64,000 bases of DNA from Lepidodermella squamata. Its lineage: Eukaryota; Gastrotricha. How positions within the stretch are numbered: position 1 is the first letter of the stretch; the number at the start of each line of letters is the position of its first letter. The position numbers and the translations under genes are program-made. The stretch spans positions 2,914,001-2,978,000 of the forward strand of contig JBLDXI010000029.1 of assembly GCA_047495785.1 (NCBI GenBank), read 5' to 3'. The notes under the pieces were generated by a model. The model was not told the DNA's origin. It searched no databases and saw only the letters and a list, made by a program, of their open reading frames with translations. Positions 19,877-31,480 of this stretch are shown here, piece after piece.

Positions 19877-22307
19877 TTACGGCCGAAGAAGGCGTAGGTG
19901 TTGAACATCTAAAGAAGTAGATTGCAGAATCTCGCCGAAATTTCCCAATTGTTCAACAAAAACTCACAATTTTACTCTCACCGGTGGCACAGCCTTGGTC
20001 GCCGGCGATACAACGAAAAGTCGAGCCTTTGACGCATTTCTTGACGTTCTACAAAAGAAACAGCGCTAATTTGGCTAGATTGGATTAGATTATTTTAACT
20101 CACGCCTTTACTGCAAGTGTCAATGAAGCGAGTTGTCCACTCCTTAAAAGGAGTTTCCCCAACCAAGCAGTACCGCCTGCACGCTTCGAACTGGCCAGTT
20201 ACCGAGTTGATGCAACGCGAAGCTAATTGAGCTATTGAGCAATTAAATTAAGAAAGGGGGATTCGATATAGAGTAAATTCAAAGTAAAATGACTCACTGC
20301 AGCTTTTAATTTTGTCGTAATTCTCGCAGTCGGTAATTCCACCGTTACTCCAGCATTTTAAAGAAGAAAAATAGAGATTGCGACATGCATTTCCAGAGGC
20401 ATTGAAATCGCCTCTCGGTATATACATGTAGCGCAGCCCGGAATCTTCGGACCAGCGCGAGCAGGTTGCACCAGTTGCAGTCTTGGAAATGAGCGATCCT
20501 TCATAGTCACTAGCCACTGGCGTGATTCGGCATTCCTTACTCAACTCGGTCGCTTTAACGCCGGGACAAGTTGCGAAGACAGTCACACGGCCGCGTTCGC
20601 CCGCTTCCGGGTACACTATGCCTGAGTAGAGCAAAGCTTGATTGTTGTTGGTTACAAAAACACGCCCATTCATATTAGCGACACTGCAAAATCTAAACGG
20701 TGGAAAAATTTATAGCCATTTCAAGGCTAATTTCTTCGCGCTTACATAAACCCGGGAACTCTGCTCTCGAGCCCCAAGCCTCTTATGAGGACGAAGTTCA
20801 TACAATTTACAGATCCTGAAAATAAAGTTATTAGACAGATATTCTCAGTTTAGCAGATTTGCCCACCATGATATTCCAGAAAGAGCCAAGTTGGAAAGGC
20901 GAAGATCAATCCACTCGTAACACCCTGAAAAAGGAAAGGAAACGTGCAGGAAATCGAAAAGGGAAATAATTTGCAAACCGTTGTTACACGCCAGGAGCAA
21001 CGAGTCGAATTCGTTGTGCCAACTTTGGGTGTTGATATGTCAACGGTAGTACAAGGCTCAACGTAGATTTCGCCGCCACAGCCGTTCGCTATATCAGTCG
21101 GGTATGGGATTTCGCAAAAATCGCCAGCAAGACCAACAGGGCAGAAGCATTTTGTACAGTTCACGCTCGGATTAGGGTAGCCACTATTTTGGCATGTGAT
21201 CGTTGGGTTCTTGCATGGATCAGTATCTAAATGAATACGTGTGATCAACAGCGTTTCTTCGCAGCCGCTTAAACTCACTGAAGCAGTTGTAGAGCGTGTT
21301 CAACTTCACCATGTCGAGCAGTGACAGGTGGCTAGACTGTCCCAAGCTTGTAACGTATCGCCGGTCGGGTGGGTACCTCTCGCCCACCTTCAGATCGCCC
21401 ACCATATTCATAATAGGATTGAAGAGCGACTCATAGTCAAACGGAGTCGAGCTGTAGTACGTTTGCGCCGTATTTACAGGGTAGCTATTCAGAAAAATGC
21501 AAAAATCAAAGTAGCTCAAATAAACCATGAATCAAACCTGTTCTCGGAGCCAGGGAAGGGTGTGAGATATTGATCACGATCTGGCCTTCTGAGCTCATAC
21601 GTCAACCCTAGGACGTAGCCAATTTTTCTAATCGCAAATTGAACCTGATTCGAAGCCAGCTGATTTTTGTTTCAAGTGTTAAATAGGAAACTAACCGCGA
21701 AGCTTGAATCTTGGATGCCGTAAGAATTCCCGATAGCAACGAGCTTTGCAGGATAATCAACGCTATGATAACCTTGGGAGTTCCTGATTGAAAAAGAGAC
21801 TCATTATGAATTTCCAAGCTGCAACACAGCAACTCACCCATATTGTAAGAAAATAATCGAGTTTGACGTATTCACGTTGATGGAAGGTCGCTCCTCGAAC
21901 CGCAAACAGGTGACTGATTCGAGTTGAGCTATTGCTTGCCTGATAACGGCAGTATCGACCTCGGCTGCCACGTGAATATTAACATCATAAACAAGGACAT
22001 TTCATGAGTCACTCGTCAACTCACACAAAGATGCATCGCGGCAATCTGATGGGACGCTGCAACTGCCGCGTTTCCAGGTGTTGTTATTTAATGCGTAAGG
22101 TATCGGCAACGGCCACGGTTTCGCCGGCGGTTGGCCCGGGACGAAGCCGTCATAAGAGTAAGGGTACATGGTCGTTGTTATTACGGTTGAGACGACGTCA
22201 CCGTTAAAAATGGCAAAGGTGACGTTTTCAGCTCTCTCTGAGAGTGAGGAGACAGGGTGGAGATAAGCGCAAGCCAACACAAGCGTAATAAGGCGCACTG
22301 CCATCAT
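19877..22307 (-). CDS. astacin-family pseudoenzyme with EGF, CUB and kringle domains
   Basis: Twelve exons, all in phase: 22307-22025, 21964-21838, 21783-21696, 21659-21538, 21484-21279, 21226-20988, 20924-20867, 20815-20746, 20692-20298, 20222-20104, 20048-19982, 19908-19877 (601 residues). A signal peptide is followed by an astacin domain (LPIPYALNNNTW, ESVTCLRF, RRPDRDQYL, LSLLDMVKLNTLYNC), an EGF-like module, a CUB-like region and a kringle-like domain (SDYEGSLIS, TGATCSRW, NACRN) and a Cys-rich tail. The zinc motif HExxHxxGxxH reads RKIGYVLGLTY (residues 177-187), so all three His and the catalytic Glu are gone; the Met-turn is also altered (SLFNP). The frame is otherwise intact, so it is a secreted non-catalytic protein rather than a pseudogene. 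Role unknown; binding or decoy function is inference. Confidence 0.85.
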
Positions 22308-22867
22308 TGATCAATGTGTGAAACCGCCAAATGTATAAAAGAAAATGAACTAGCAGAATTTTATTGATTGAATGGTAAAAATAACGAAGTATTTCGCGAT
22401 TTAATAACAAGAAAAGCATGCATTAGGAGCACAGCACGCGATTTAAATTAACCGTAAACCTTTCAATGAATCGGTTGTAATTTATTTATTTATTTATTTA
22501 TTCAATGAGCATTGATCCCGTTGTTGAGAGCTCGACTTGGAAAACTAGGTGCCAGTATCAAAAAAGTGTGCGGAGAGCCGTTAGATGTGTCTGTTCCGTT
22601 ACGTTATTGGTCAAAACAAAGTGAGATGAATGTAGTAGAAAATAATCAACAATAAAGTAAATGTCTATATATACAGTTATACAGCCTTAGTCAGTGTGCG
22701 ACGTAGGATCCGGGATCTGAGGCGTTTTCTACTTGTTTTCCAGCACCCAGCCGAAGGAACCAAAGGGTCCCCCTGTGGTTTTTCCAGCCTTCCTCTGGTA
22801 GGAGTCCCAGAGCTGGGGTGTCGACACCCCAGCACCCCTGTACTTTGCATCCTGGCCATAATCAAGA
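22308..22867. other. intergenic with LINE 3'-tail fragment
   Basis: 22476-22520 carries an (attt)n tract followed by caatgagcattgatcc, matching the 3' tail of the LINE at 25.74 kb (atttatttatttatgagcattaatatcc). It marks another, almost entirely truncated, insertion in the same orientation. No gene seen. Confidence 0.5.
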
Positions 22868-23877
22868 ATGGCTCGACATCTTTCGATCTCAGCCGGTTAT
22901 CTTAACCTCTTGACCGGAGGTCACAATTCAGCCCAGTTCCGTAGCGTCGTCACTCCGTTGGACTCCGTTGCGGTCGCATCGCATTTTTTCGGACTGGAGA
23001 ACGCGCTTCGCGATTTCCGTGGCTACCGAGCGGCTCTGGGCTCTGGGATGTGTTTGCGGATATATGGCAAAGTGTAAGAATGTACCCGATGGCATCGGCG
23101 CAAAGACTATGAACAATATTTTGATTCTCATATGATAACTGATTGGTAAGTCTTCATTTGTTCGAGTTTTGTATCGCTAAATTTTGAGCCTTGAAATTCC
23201 ATTTATCAATGTCCGTTTCATTCTCTCAATAAAGAAGAATAGAGTTATACACAACACTAATTTTTTTTAAATGAAATCCCGCATTTGTTCCAATAACAGC
23301 CAAGTCGCAAATTGGGTCGCCCATCTTTAATAGTTGTCTATGTTGAGACGTCAATGTCGCCCATACCTCATTCTCGTGCCATAGTCGAAATTCAGACATT
23401 CGAGTCACCATGGTCCACGGCCTCACGCCTCCCGATATCCCCAGCCTTATCGCTTAGTCTTTTGGTTTGATAAGGAATCCTGTAATTTAAATAATGTTGT
23501 TTTATCTCAACCTATAAATATGCGAATAAACGAGACGTCGTAGTGGAAGTTGGTACAGAAGCAAGAACAAGATAAAGACATTTTTTATTGCACTAGCAGC
23601 GCAGATAAACCTTCAAACCTCTCAAACGGAGGTTCCCAAATTTTGCTAATCATCGTCCGTTCAAAGCTTCCATTACAATTTTAAAACTTTCCAGGAACAA
23701 GTTTTGAACTGATCGATTTTTTTTCATGCGAAAAATGCCAATAAAATACTAGCGCGAGGATGTAGTGTCCTTTTAGAAAGATTGTGAAATGCATGTCTTA
23801 ACAGTCTTCCCTGTATTCAAACTGATGTCTGCCTTCTCGTTTCGATTCTATAGTTTCATTCAAACCTGAAACAAGTA
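22868..23877. repeat. duplicated upstream block, copy 2
   Basis: Partner of 15.95-17.9 kb, shorter by about 0.9 kb, ending at the start of peptidase C. Confidence 0.65.
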
Positions 23878-25002
23878 ATGTCAAGTGCGACATCGCGATG
23901 CACCGCTGGATCAGAGCCCGAACTATTAAAACGTGATTCGCCGTACTCTATGCATGCGAACGGACAAATCATTTTACCCGATGGAGGTACTGCGACCGGT
24001 TTGATTGTTATGATTTACGACAAGGCATGGCTCGTGGCGAACAACCATGTAATCGGCGACGGCGAAAAGGCCATGCCGCTTGAGAGGGGCAATAAATTCG
24101 CCATCGCCTTTCACCCACAACTTCTGGGACCTAACAGGACAACAGTGAAAATCGGCAGGCATGGCCGATTCTTCTTCGGCTATCCCGACCTCGACGCCAC
24201 TGTCATCGAATTGGGGGAGAATTGGGAGAAACGACTGAATAAGCTGGGCCTTACTGAGTGTCCGTTGGTGCGCCCAGGAAGCCGGGCCGCCATTCCTAAT
24301 GTGAATGCAGAGGTCGATGTGATCGGCTATCCTCGCGTGGAACCTTCTCGAGCGAGCGTTTTGTATTATCTGCTAAAAGTATTCGGCTTCGGAAGCAGCT
24401 TCATTATTACCGGCAAAATTGTCGCAGTTGAGCGTCCGTTCGTTATCTTCACGGGGCAAACGGATGTCGGTTCCTCAGGCAGTCAGCTCTCTGATGGTAA
24501 GGTTTCTGATGTTATTGCCATTCATTCCCGCTACCTCGGGGAGAATAATGGCGTCAATCGTGCAACGCTAATTGAAGCAATCTTGGAACGTGTGACGAAA
24601 GATATAAGGACGGCCGGGCGTAAGGATGGTATAATCTCCAAAGGCAGTCCAGTCTATGTTGGTCAGATTGTTGTCGGAATAATGGGACCAATCTTGGACG
24701 AGATACCGACGGAGGACGAGTTTCAGGATGGTAACGGGAGATTCGATGATATTGACTTCTCACCACAGAACGATCTTACGAATACTTACGAGATGCAAGA
24801 GCAAAATCCTCAAAACTCGTCCGACTCGTCGGAGTCAGACTTCGAATTTCTTATTAGCAAATGGTTCGCAAAAACTTCTCCCCCGGTGCGCAAGGGTGGC
24901 GAAAGCAGGACCGACCACAAAGTCAATCTATTTTTTGCTGGGTCAGTCGCGGTGGCGGGCTTGGTGGGGTTGGCGGGTGTGATTTTTTACAAACAAAACT
25001 AA
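23878..25002 (+). CDS. intronless trypsin-like peptidase with C-terminal membrane anchor, member C
   Basis: 374 residues, close paralogue of member B. Triad positions: His in LVANNHVIGDG, Asp in LDATVIELG, Ser in VGSSGSQLSDG, again with GSQ instead of GGP. The same C-terminal anchor and FYKQN end is present. The start (MSSATSRCTAGSEPE) is four residues longer than B. A duplicated upstream block supports a segmental duplication with B. Both copies keep full frames despite the altered active-site loop, suggesting selection for some function. Confidence 0.78.
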   Translation: MSSATSRCTAGSEPELLKRDSPYSMHANGQIILPDGGTATGLIVMIYDKAWLVANNHVIGDGEKAMPLERGNKFAIAFHPQLLGPNRTTVKIGRHGRFFFGYPDLDATVIELGENWEKRLNKLGLTECPLVRPGSRAAIPNVNAEVDVIGYPRVEPSRASVLYYLLKVFGFGSSFIITGKIVAVERPFVIFTGQTDVGSSGSQLSDGKVSDVIAIHSRYLGENNGVNRATLIEAILERVTKDIRTAGRKDGIISKGSPVYVGQIVVGIMGPILDEIPTEDEFQDGNGRFDDIDFSPQNDLTNTYEMQEQNPQNSSDSSESDFEFLISKWFAKTSPPVRKGGESRTDHKVNLFFAGSVAVAGLVGLAGVIFYKQN

Positions 25003-25547
25003 TCATGAGTGAAAGAATTAGCCCGGCATTCCAATTGTGACTGGCAGAAGTCTACTCTTATAATAATATAATCTGTTATCTGAATTACTATTTTTTTATT
25101 GAAGAGAAAACAAATCGGCAGAGAACTCTTATTCACTTTATATAAAAGTGACGTTTCGGCCCTCTCGAGAGCCATCATCAGACTAGAAAGCAAAACAAGA
25201 AAAATAACCAGTTATAAGGAAAATCACAAGAAAAAAAGTCCACAACAACAATTATGAAAATAGCTTCAATTTGATAGAATCTGAGTGCACGTTTAGGTCT
25301 CATTGCTAGTTTGATCTTCTTTATCAATAAGCTCTCGTGCAATAAGTAGTTCCATGTGTTTCTGCATTTGCATAACACTTTGAAAAAAGCATGCAAGTTG
25401 AAGCCATCAGGCAATTCGTGTGACGAGGCACTAGCGGTTGACTAGGCCTGGCTTCGGTTCCATGGCCCCAAAATGTTCCGCCATCATCCGGCTGGTGAAG
25501 ATCATGTCCACACCAGAAGAGACCAAGCGCGAGCTATAGTTGGGTTG
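25003..25547. other. intergenic
   Basis: 3' flank shared with member B for the first 100 bp, then AT-rich DNA with no gene seen. Confidence 0.4.
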
Positions 25548-25740
25548 CTATAGTTGAGCGCCCTACTGCTTGGAAAGGGTAGCGAATTTACGACCACCTC
25601 ATTTCGTCAGCACCTTCTAGGACCTAACAAAGTTACAGTGAAAGCATGGCCGATTATTCTTCGGATTACGCGAACTCGATGTCACTGTCATCGAATTGGG
25701 AGAGAAAAGATGCGGAATCTACTGCAAAAGCTGGGTGTTA
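25548..25740 (+). pseudogene. peptidase pseudogene, 5' fragment (LINE-disrupted)
   Basis: Matches member A from the LLGKGS region to KLGV (shared caccttctaggacctaacaa, gatgtcactgtcatcgaatt) with frame-breaking indels. It stops at ctgggtgtt, where the LINE tail begins; the continuation is at 28985. Confidence 0.75.
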
Positions 25741-28700
25741 TTTATTTATTTATTTATGAGCATTAATATCCAAGGGATGTAGGACAGCTCAGCTGAAAAA
25801 GAAGCATGATTAGTACAATTAGATTCGACGTGAAGAGGTCATTATGTAGATATCAACAAAGAAAGTTAGGAAATTAGGAAAAAGACAATGACATGCATAC
25901 CAGTATAAAAATATCGTATTTAGACTCAACAAGGAATTGGAAATTAATCATCAGTAACGGTATTTACAATTTCACCGCTTGCCTCGATGACGTCACAACC
26001 TTCCTCAGTGTTTGCAGTAGGTTCAGACAGTAAATAATAATAAGTTAGGTTCCGGCATTGATCCGCGCTGGTAGCTAAGCGAATTTCGTTCGGCAAGCCA
26101 TTTCAGAACGTGGCGCCACGGTATCGAAGGCATCGCATCGAAGTATCGGTCTTCACGCGAGGGACAACCAGCAGGTTGTTCGATGCATTTATGTTGACTT
26201 GCCTCCTTGTGACCCCAGCGGTTTTCTCTTGCAGTTTGAAGAACTCGGCTAAGGCAGCCGGTGCTTCGCCATTGATGCAGCGCCATATCATGGTTGCCAA
26301 ATGAACTTTCCTTTTACCATCAAGGTCTAGCCATTTTAGCTTTTTCCTCAGAGATTCGATGTCAACGTTTTCATTCGCATGACAAATTATGCGAATGGCT
26401 TTGTCCTGTCGTCGTTGAAGTTAGTTTTTGCCGCTTGGGCTAGGACGCTGTCACAGTACATTAGGTGACAGAAGATGACACCATTAGCCATCAATTTGAG
26501 GGTTTTTCGATCAAGGAATTTAGCCGCAAATTTCAGAGCAAAGAGACCACCCCTGGGTTTGTTACCCACATGTTTGAGCTGTTCAGTGTGCAATAGTTTG
26601 TTGTCAATAATATAGCCCAGGACTTTGAGCGATGTGGTGATTTCAACTCTCGTATTTTCGATTTTGATGGAGATTTCTGGGGGAGGTGCATCGGGATCAG
26701 TGATCAGTGGCTATGATTATCATCTGCGACTTTTTTCCATTGACTAGTAAGCTATTTGCTGCTAACCAGTCACTCTACCGGTTGATGTCGGATTGAAGGC
26801 GATCCTGAAGGCGTTCAACGTTTTTATCTGACAAGTAAATAGTGGTGTCATCTGCGAATTGAGCTATTTTCGAATATATTGGAATCGAAGCCATTTCATT
26901 TACGTAGATGGTAAATAGCAATGGCCCTAGGACACTGCTCTGAGGTACGCCGAATTCCACCTTAGCTTTACTTGAGCGACTTTGGTTAATTTCTACATAC
27001 TGGTAACGATCACTGAGATAGTTTTCGATCAACTGAATAGCTTCCAGTTCAAAACCTGCACTAGCCAAGGACCTATGGAGGAGTCAGAAGGAGTCAGAAA
27101 AATCGACTTTTTGCCCCTCCGGCGCCTTGGTACCCCCTTAGGGGAGATCTTGGGTCATCTTGGTGATCTCTCTGGATCTCTAATCGTGACACCTGGAAGC
27201 TTCTAATATTGATTTTCGAATTCTCCGTACTCGATTTAGTAATGAAATGATCTTTTTGAGAGAACATCCCTAAACATCAAGTCGTAAGAGATCTTCATTA
27301 GTCATCTTTAGTTAAGGTGGGTTAGCGTGTCATCTTGACCTACAACCCCATTTCGTCAAATGACTTTGGGCGGTTATGATCTCTCAAAAAGATCTTTTCA
27401 ATACAAAATCAAGTCCGGGGAGTAAGAAAATCAATATTAGAAGCTTCCAGGTGTTATGGTTAGAGATCTCACAGTTTTTCATCTACAACATTGGGAACGC
27501 TAGAACGACGCCGCGGCCTCGCGCGCGCTCGTTGCCCAACGAACGAACGAAAACCCGTTGCTAATGTAAACAAAATATTTTTTTAAATTCTAATTTCTTT
27601 CTTATTTTAATCTTTAAATTTGTTTTCAAATACAAATTTGATTTGCAGTGAAAAACATGCAGAAAAACGCGGAATTTGAATTTCTCGTCGTTCACTTTTC
27701 TAGGGGGGGGGTCTGCAAATAAGCCGAAATGTGCCAGTCTTCGGTGAGTTTTGCAAGGCAGCTGTCTGTTGAATGGAATTTGCGGAACCCAAACTGAGTA
27801 GGCGACAAGAACCTTGTTTCCGGCTTATTTAAATGCGATTTAATTTGGAACGAGATGCACCTCTCAAACGTCCTAGATATTGGCGATAGAATTGAAATTG
27901 GCCTGAAATTCGACACGTCATCTTTAGATCCTCCTTTGTGCAAAGGATGCACAATTGCCGTTTTCCATTGCTCGGGAATTGTTTTCGATCGAATTATTTC
28001 ATTGAATAAAGCAAGTAAATGCGGAGCAACAACGCTGGCACTCATTTTCAAAACTGACTCAGGTATTTCATCTATACCAGTTGTCGGTTTATTCTTTACC
28101 TTAGCCAATGCATCCAGCAGTTCCCTTGCGCGATTGCGCGAAAATTGAACTTTTCCGTGGTCTGGAATGCACGGTGAAAATTTAGGCGTTGCAGCATTGC
28201 AATGGCAATGTTTTTTCCAACATTGGCGAAAAGACTGTTGAAGGCATTGGCTAAGGTAATAGCCTGATTTTTTTCAAGTCCAGAAAAATCATTTTCCCCC
28301 GTTTTCTTTTTGGGCCGAAATTCATTTACAATCTTCCATAATTTTCGTGGGTCTTTTCCAGCTAATTTCACCTTTTGTCTCCACTTGGCGCGACGAGATT
28401 TCCTGACTTTCCTGCGGTCTGACCGTTGCTTTTCTTGGGAAATAAATGTTGAGTGCAACATTTTCGCTTATTTTTCGAGATCTTTTTTGTTCTTAATGGA
28501 GAGTTTGTTGAGCACAGTAATGAAAGCACCTTGGATCCTGTCGCAGTATCCTTGTTGATCCTCGTCTCGTTGAAGTCCGGAATCTCCTAGGGCCTTTTGA
28601 AGCTCACATTGAAATTGATCAGCCTTAATTTCACGCAGATTACGAAATGATATTATATCTGGCTTCGGTGTTGTTTTCGGTTTTTTGCCTAGGTCTCTAA

Positions 28701-28984
28701 TCGATAAAACTATCCCATGATGGTCGCTTAAACCAATTATTGTACCTGAGATGATGATTTCTTGAGCTGTAGCAGTTGACCAGAAGTGATCGATCATCGT
28801 GCCTTTCTTAGTGCGAGTGTCTACCCGAGTGAATGCTGGAGGAAAACTATGAGTCATTTTGAAAGAATCAAAAGTTTGCTCCAGATCCTCTGCAATCTGC
28901 GGTTTCAAGAGATCCCAATTTAGGTCGCCGCCCAGAATTCTATGCTCGATTTCGCTAGTCTTAGCTACGAGTTCGACCATCATG
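25741..28984 (-). mobile_element. 5'-truncated non-LTR retrotransposon (LINE) with EN and RT remnants
   Basis: On the - strand the order is: C-terminal half of an apurinic-type endonuclease (28985-28468; GGDLNWDL, IDHFWST, GLSDHHG), a basic linker, RT fingers (28108-27710; NFRPISIL, TQFGFR), an interruption at about 27.07-27.70 kb, RT motifs B and C (27068-26775; GVPQSSVLGPL, FADDTTIYL), thumb and C-terminal remnants (26593-26023), then an (TAAA)n tail at 25741. Frame changes and the lost motif A region show it is dead. Jockey/CR1-like by general pattern. It lies inside a peptidase copy with gggtgt flanking both ends, a likely target duplication. Confidence 0.85.
27175..27468. mobile_element. 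foldback element inserted in the LINE
   Basis: Arms of about 90 bp at 27175-27265 and 27378-27468 are inverted copies of each other (caatattagaagcttccagg in one, its complement in the other). It sits within the interruption of the RT frame, so it is younger than the LINE. Confidence 0.75.
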
Positions 28985-29035
28985 TCGGGTGTCACAGATT
29001 GTCCATTGGCTCGCCAAGAATGGCTCGATATGTTT
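28985..29035 (+). pseudogene. peptidase pseudogene, continuation fragment
   Basis: gggtgtcacagattgtccat and ttggctcgcc match the GVTDCPLAR codons of the peptidase family, resuming where the fragment ending at 25740 stops. Similarity ends within about 40 bases. Confidence 0.65.
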
Positions 29036-29178
29036 CGTCATCGGCGTGTCCCAGTCGAAAAAAAGTAGACCATGGGTGGATCTAAATTTGACACTGGGAT
29101 AGATCGTATGGGTTCGACCCTACATAGATCGAATGGTAAAATTAGGACCTACACAGGATCGATGCCCGTAGATCCAGT

Positions 29179-29500
29179 CTAATAGATCGACAATAGGTCG
29201 GAAAAACAGCAATTTTGGACGAATATTTTGCCTTTTGGATCTACGTAGGATCTACTGAGCTCTCGGTCTACTGATTTTCGTCTGGGGTTATACGAAAACA
29301 CACGGTCGATTTCCTCCTGCACCCGTGATTCAGGAACCTCCGAAAAGGAATAACCGGTACCGAGGGCGGTCAAATCGTCGGTCAAGGACGCTACCAGGAG
29401 CGTCAGGGTGTCAAGAAGATGTGTGAATATTATATAGATCAGAGGGGACAGCTGCGAGCCCTGCAGCACTCCGCACAACGGAGCGACAACGGAGCCATAA
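29179..29500 (-). mobile_element. second reverse-transcriptase fragment
   Basis: A - strand frame reads CGVLQGSQLSPLIYIIF followed after 20 residues by LTDDLTALG, matching RT motif B (QG..LSP) and a mutated motif C. It is unlike the LINE next to it, so it comes from another retroelement. Only about 100 codons remain. Confidence 0.5.
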
Positions 29501-30490
29501 GTCTCTCAACTGCCAATTCAAAGAGCATTCATCATCAAAATGTTGCCATCGCGGCGTTTAGGTCGATATCAAAGTGAAAAAAGTCCGCGAAGTGAAAAAA
29601 GTGAAAATTATTGGAGCGGCTCACCGATTTTGCTAAGAAACAAGTCGAGATGTGCAGACTCCAAGTATGGCAAGAGGAAGAAAGGAAGCACTGGCCATTA
29701 GTCATCGGCATGAATAATCGCCGAGGAGAAACTTGGCTGGTCGGGTTTTTGGAACATCCATATCGCAAAAAGGATGGAGACAACGTCACGTCACATCGGT
29801 TCGCCGTTCTATTCCTTTTTTGATAAGATAAGGAAGAGGTGTTAGCCTTTATTCTGCTACGCCGCATTTTCGCATTGTGGCTTATTTCGTTTTTCTATCT
29901 ATCTATATTTCATTTTTTACATTCATGGTTTAATCTGCAAATAACAATTAGTCGAGTTTGGAGTTTGGAGTTTCATGGCCGAGAATTCAGCACATTCCGA
30001 TACACATTTTCCACATTCAATCGAGAGTTTAATTCACAAGTCTCTGAACTGAAGCGTTAGAAGCAATGGGGTGCGTTTCTTCATCTACAACAGAGATGAA
30101 ATTATTAACGAAATAAGCTATAAACAAACCATTTCTTTATTTTTGTTGAAATTATTAGCTCAACAAAAAGTTATTTATTTATGCTTATTTTTGCCGCTTA
30201 AAGTTATTTATTTATGCTTAATAATCAGCCAGCGTTTCATTCATTAAACATGTTTTTTGCCCGAAATTACCAACAACGTAATTTTTGGACATTGAGACGT
30301 TTTTGGAGCAATTTTTTCCAAGTCGTACGCATCATGACCCAGCCCAACGTTGACAGAAGAAGATACTATCTTATTTTTCTACACATTTTTTCCAAGTTAT
30401 GGATAAAAATGGATATAAAAAATGGTCCCTGTTTTTTGCCTTGTTTTCAACAAAATCTGTTGATATTAAAGAAACGTACCAAGCCAATCA
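29501..30490. other. gene-poor stretch
   Basis: 29706-29742 resembles a short piece of the glycosyltransferase (gccgaggag.aac.tggctggtcggg), perhaps another fragment. No intact gene seen. Confidence 0.3.
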
Positions 30491-31480
30491 CGATGCAATG
30501 CTGGATCAGAAGCCGAATTATTACAACATGGTTCGCTGTGGTCTCGTCATGCGATCTGTCGAATTTCACACTGCAAAGGCACTGCGTCTTGTTTCATTGT
30601 CATTATTGAATCAGTGGCATACCTCCTGACGAACCACCACGTCATCGGCGACGGTGAAGCGTCAATACCACTCAGAAAGGGAACAATAATCAATATCACA
30701 ATTCACCCACACCTTCTGAGATCTAAGACGTTTACAGTGAAAATCGGCAAGCACGGGCGATTCTTGTTCGGCTCCCCCGACCTCGATGTAACTGTCATCG
30801 AATTGGGCGAGAACAAATGGAAAATGATGCAAAAGTTGGGCGTCACCGATTGTCCAATTCGTCCGAAAAGCCAGTACGCTATTCCTATGGTAAATCAAGC
30901 CGCCGATGTGGTCGGCTATCCCAACATGAGGCCGTTGCATGAGGAGTTGGACAGTCGCATTTCTAGCGGAAAAATTTTCCAAATAAAGTATCCAACTGTT
31001 TATTACACGGCCCAAACGCGGGTGGGCTCATCAGGCGGTCCAGTATACGTTGATTCGTTCGTTATCGGAGTCCATGGCGGTTACAATGGCAAAATTGGTT
31101 ACAATTATGCGACGCTATTTGAAGCAATCTGGGAGCGTGTGCGTAAACCAATAAAAGACAATCGATTAAGGAGGGCCATGTGGTGTCACCAAGTCCGCGT
31201 GGATCGCTTGCTACCGAAGAATATGGCGACTGGACGAAGCGAAGAGAACCAGAACGATGTCGGCAATTTGAGCGACATACCTTACTCGGCGGAGTTCATG
31301 TCTTTATTCCTGTTACATGCAGAACCTGATATTACACTGGATGATTTGTCAACTGTGGACGAAGAACTCGATTCGCCCGACTCAGGATCAAGCTTAATCT
31401 TAGAGTTCGAGAAATCCAAGTCCGAAGGCTTCGAAACAAACGCGTGCCCGCGTTGTGCCGGCGCCTTGAATGTCATGTAA
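30491..31480 (+). CDS. trypsin-like peptidase, member D (start codon not found)
   Basis: The conserved frame runs from RCNAGSEAELLQHG (30491) to the stop at 31480, about 329 residues, parallel to member A throughout. Triad intact: His in LLTNHHVIG, Asp in LDVTVIELG, Ser in VGSSGGPVY. A TAA lies upstream in frame with no ATG between it and the homology, so the 5' end is either lost, begins on an upstream exon, or starts internally. The C-terminal acidic tail is kept. No membrane anchor. The gene is convergent with an ankyrin remnant (32.0-32.2 kb), as at 38.4-42.0 kb. Confidence 0.65.
   Translation, partial: RCNAGSEAELLQHGSLWSRHAICRISHCKGTASCFIVIIESVAYLLTNHHVIGDGEASIPLRKGTIINITIHPHLLRSKTFTVKIGKHGRFLFGSPDLDVTVIELGENKWKMMQKLGVTDCPIRPKSQYAIPMVNQAADVVGYPNMRPLHEELDSRISSGKIFQIKYPTVYYTAQTRVGSSGGPVYVDSFVIGVHGGYNGKIGYNYATLFEAIWERVRKPIKDNRLRRAMWCHQVRVDRLLPKNMATGRSEENQNDVGNLSDIPYSAEFMSLFLLHAEPDITLDDLSTVDEELDSPDSGSSLILEFEKSKSEGFETNACPRCAGALNVM

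Noticed and set aside
29105-29116. B-box-like gggttcgaccc suggesting a tRNA
   Set aside because: No A-box at tRNA spacing and no cloverleaf pairing upstream.
30214-30609. 131-codon frame upstream of peptidase D
   Set aside because: The peptidase homology at 30491-30609 is in a different frame, so this frame is a shadow.
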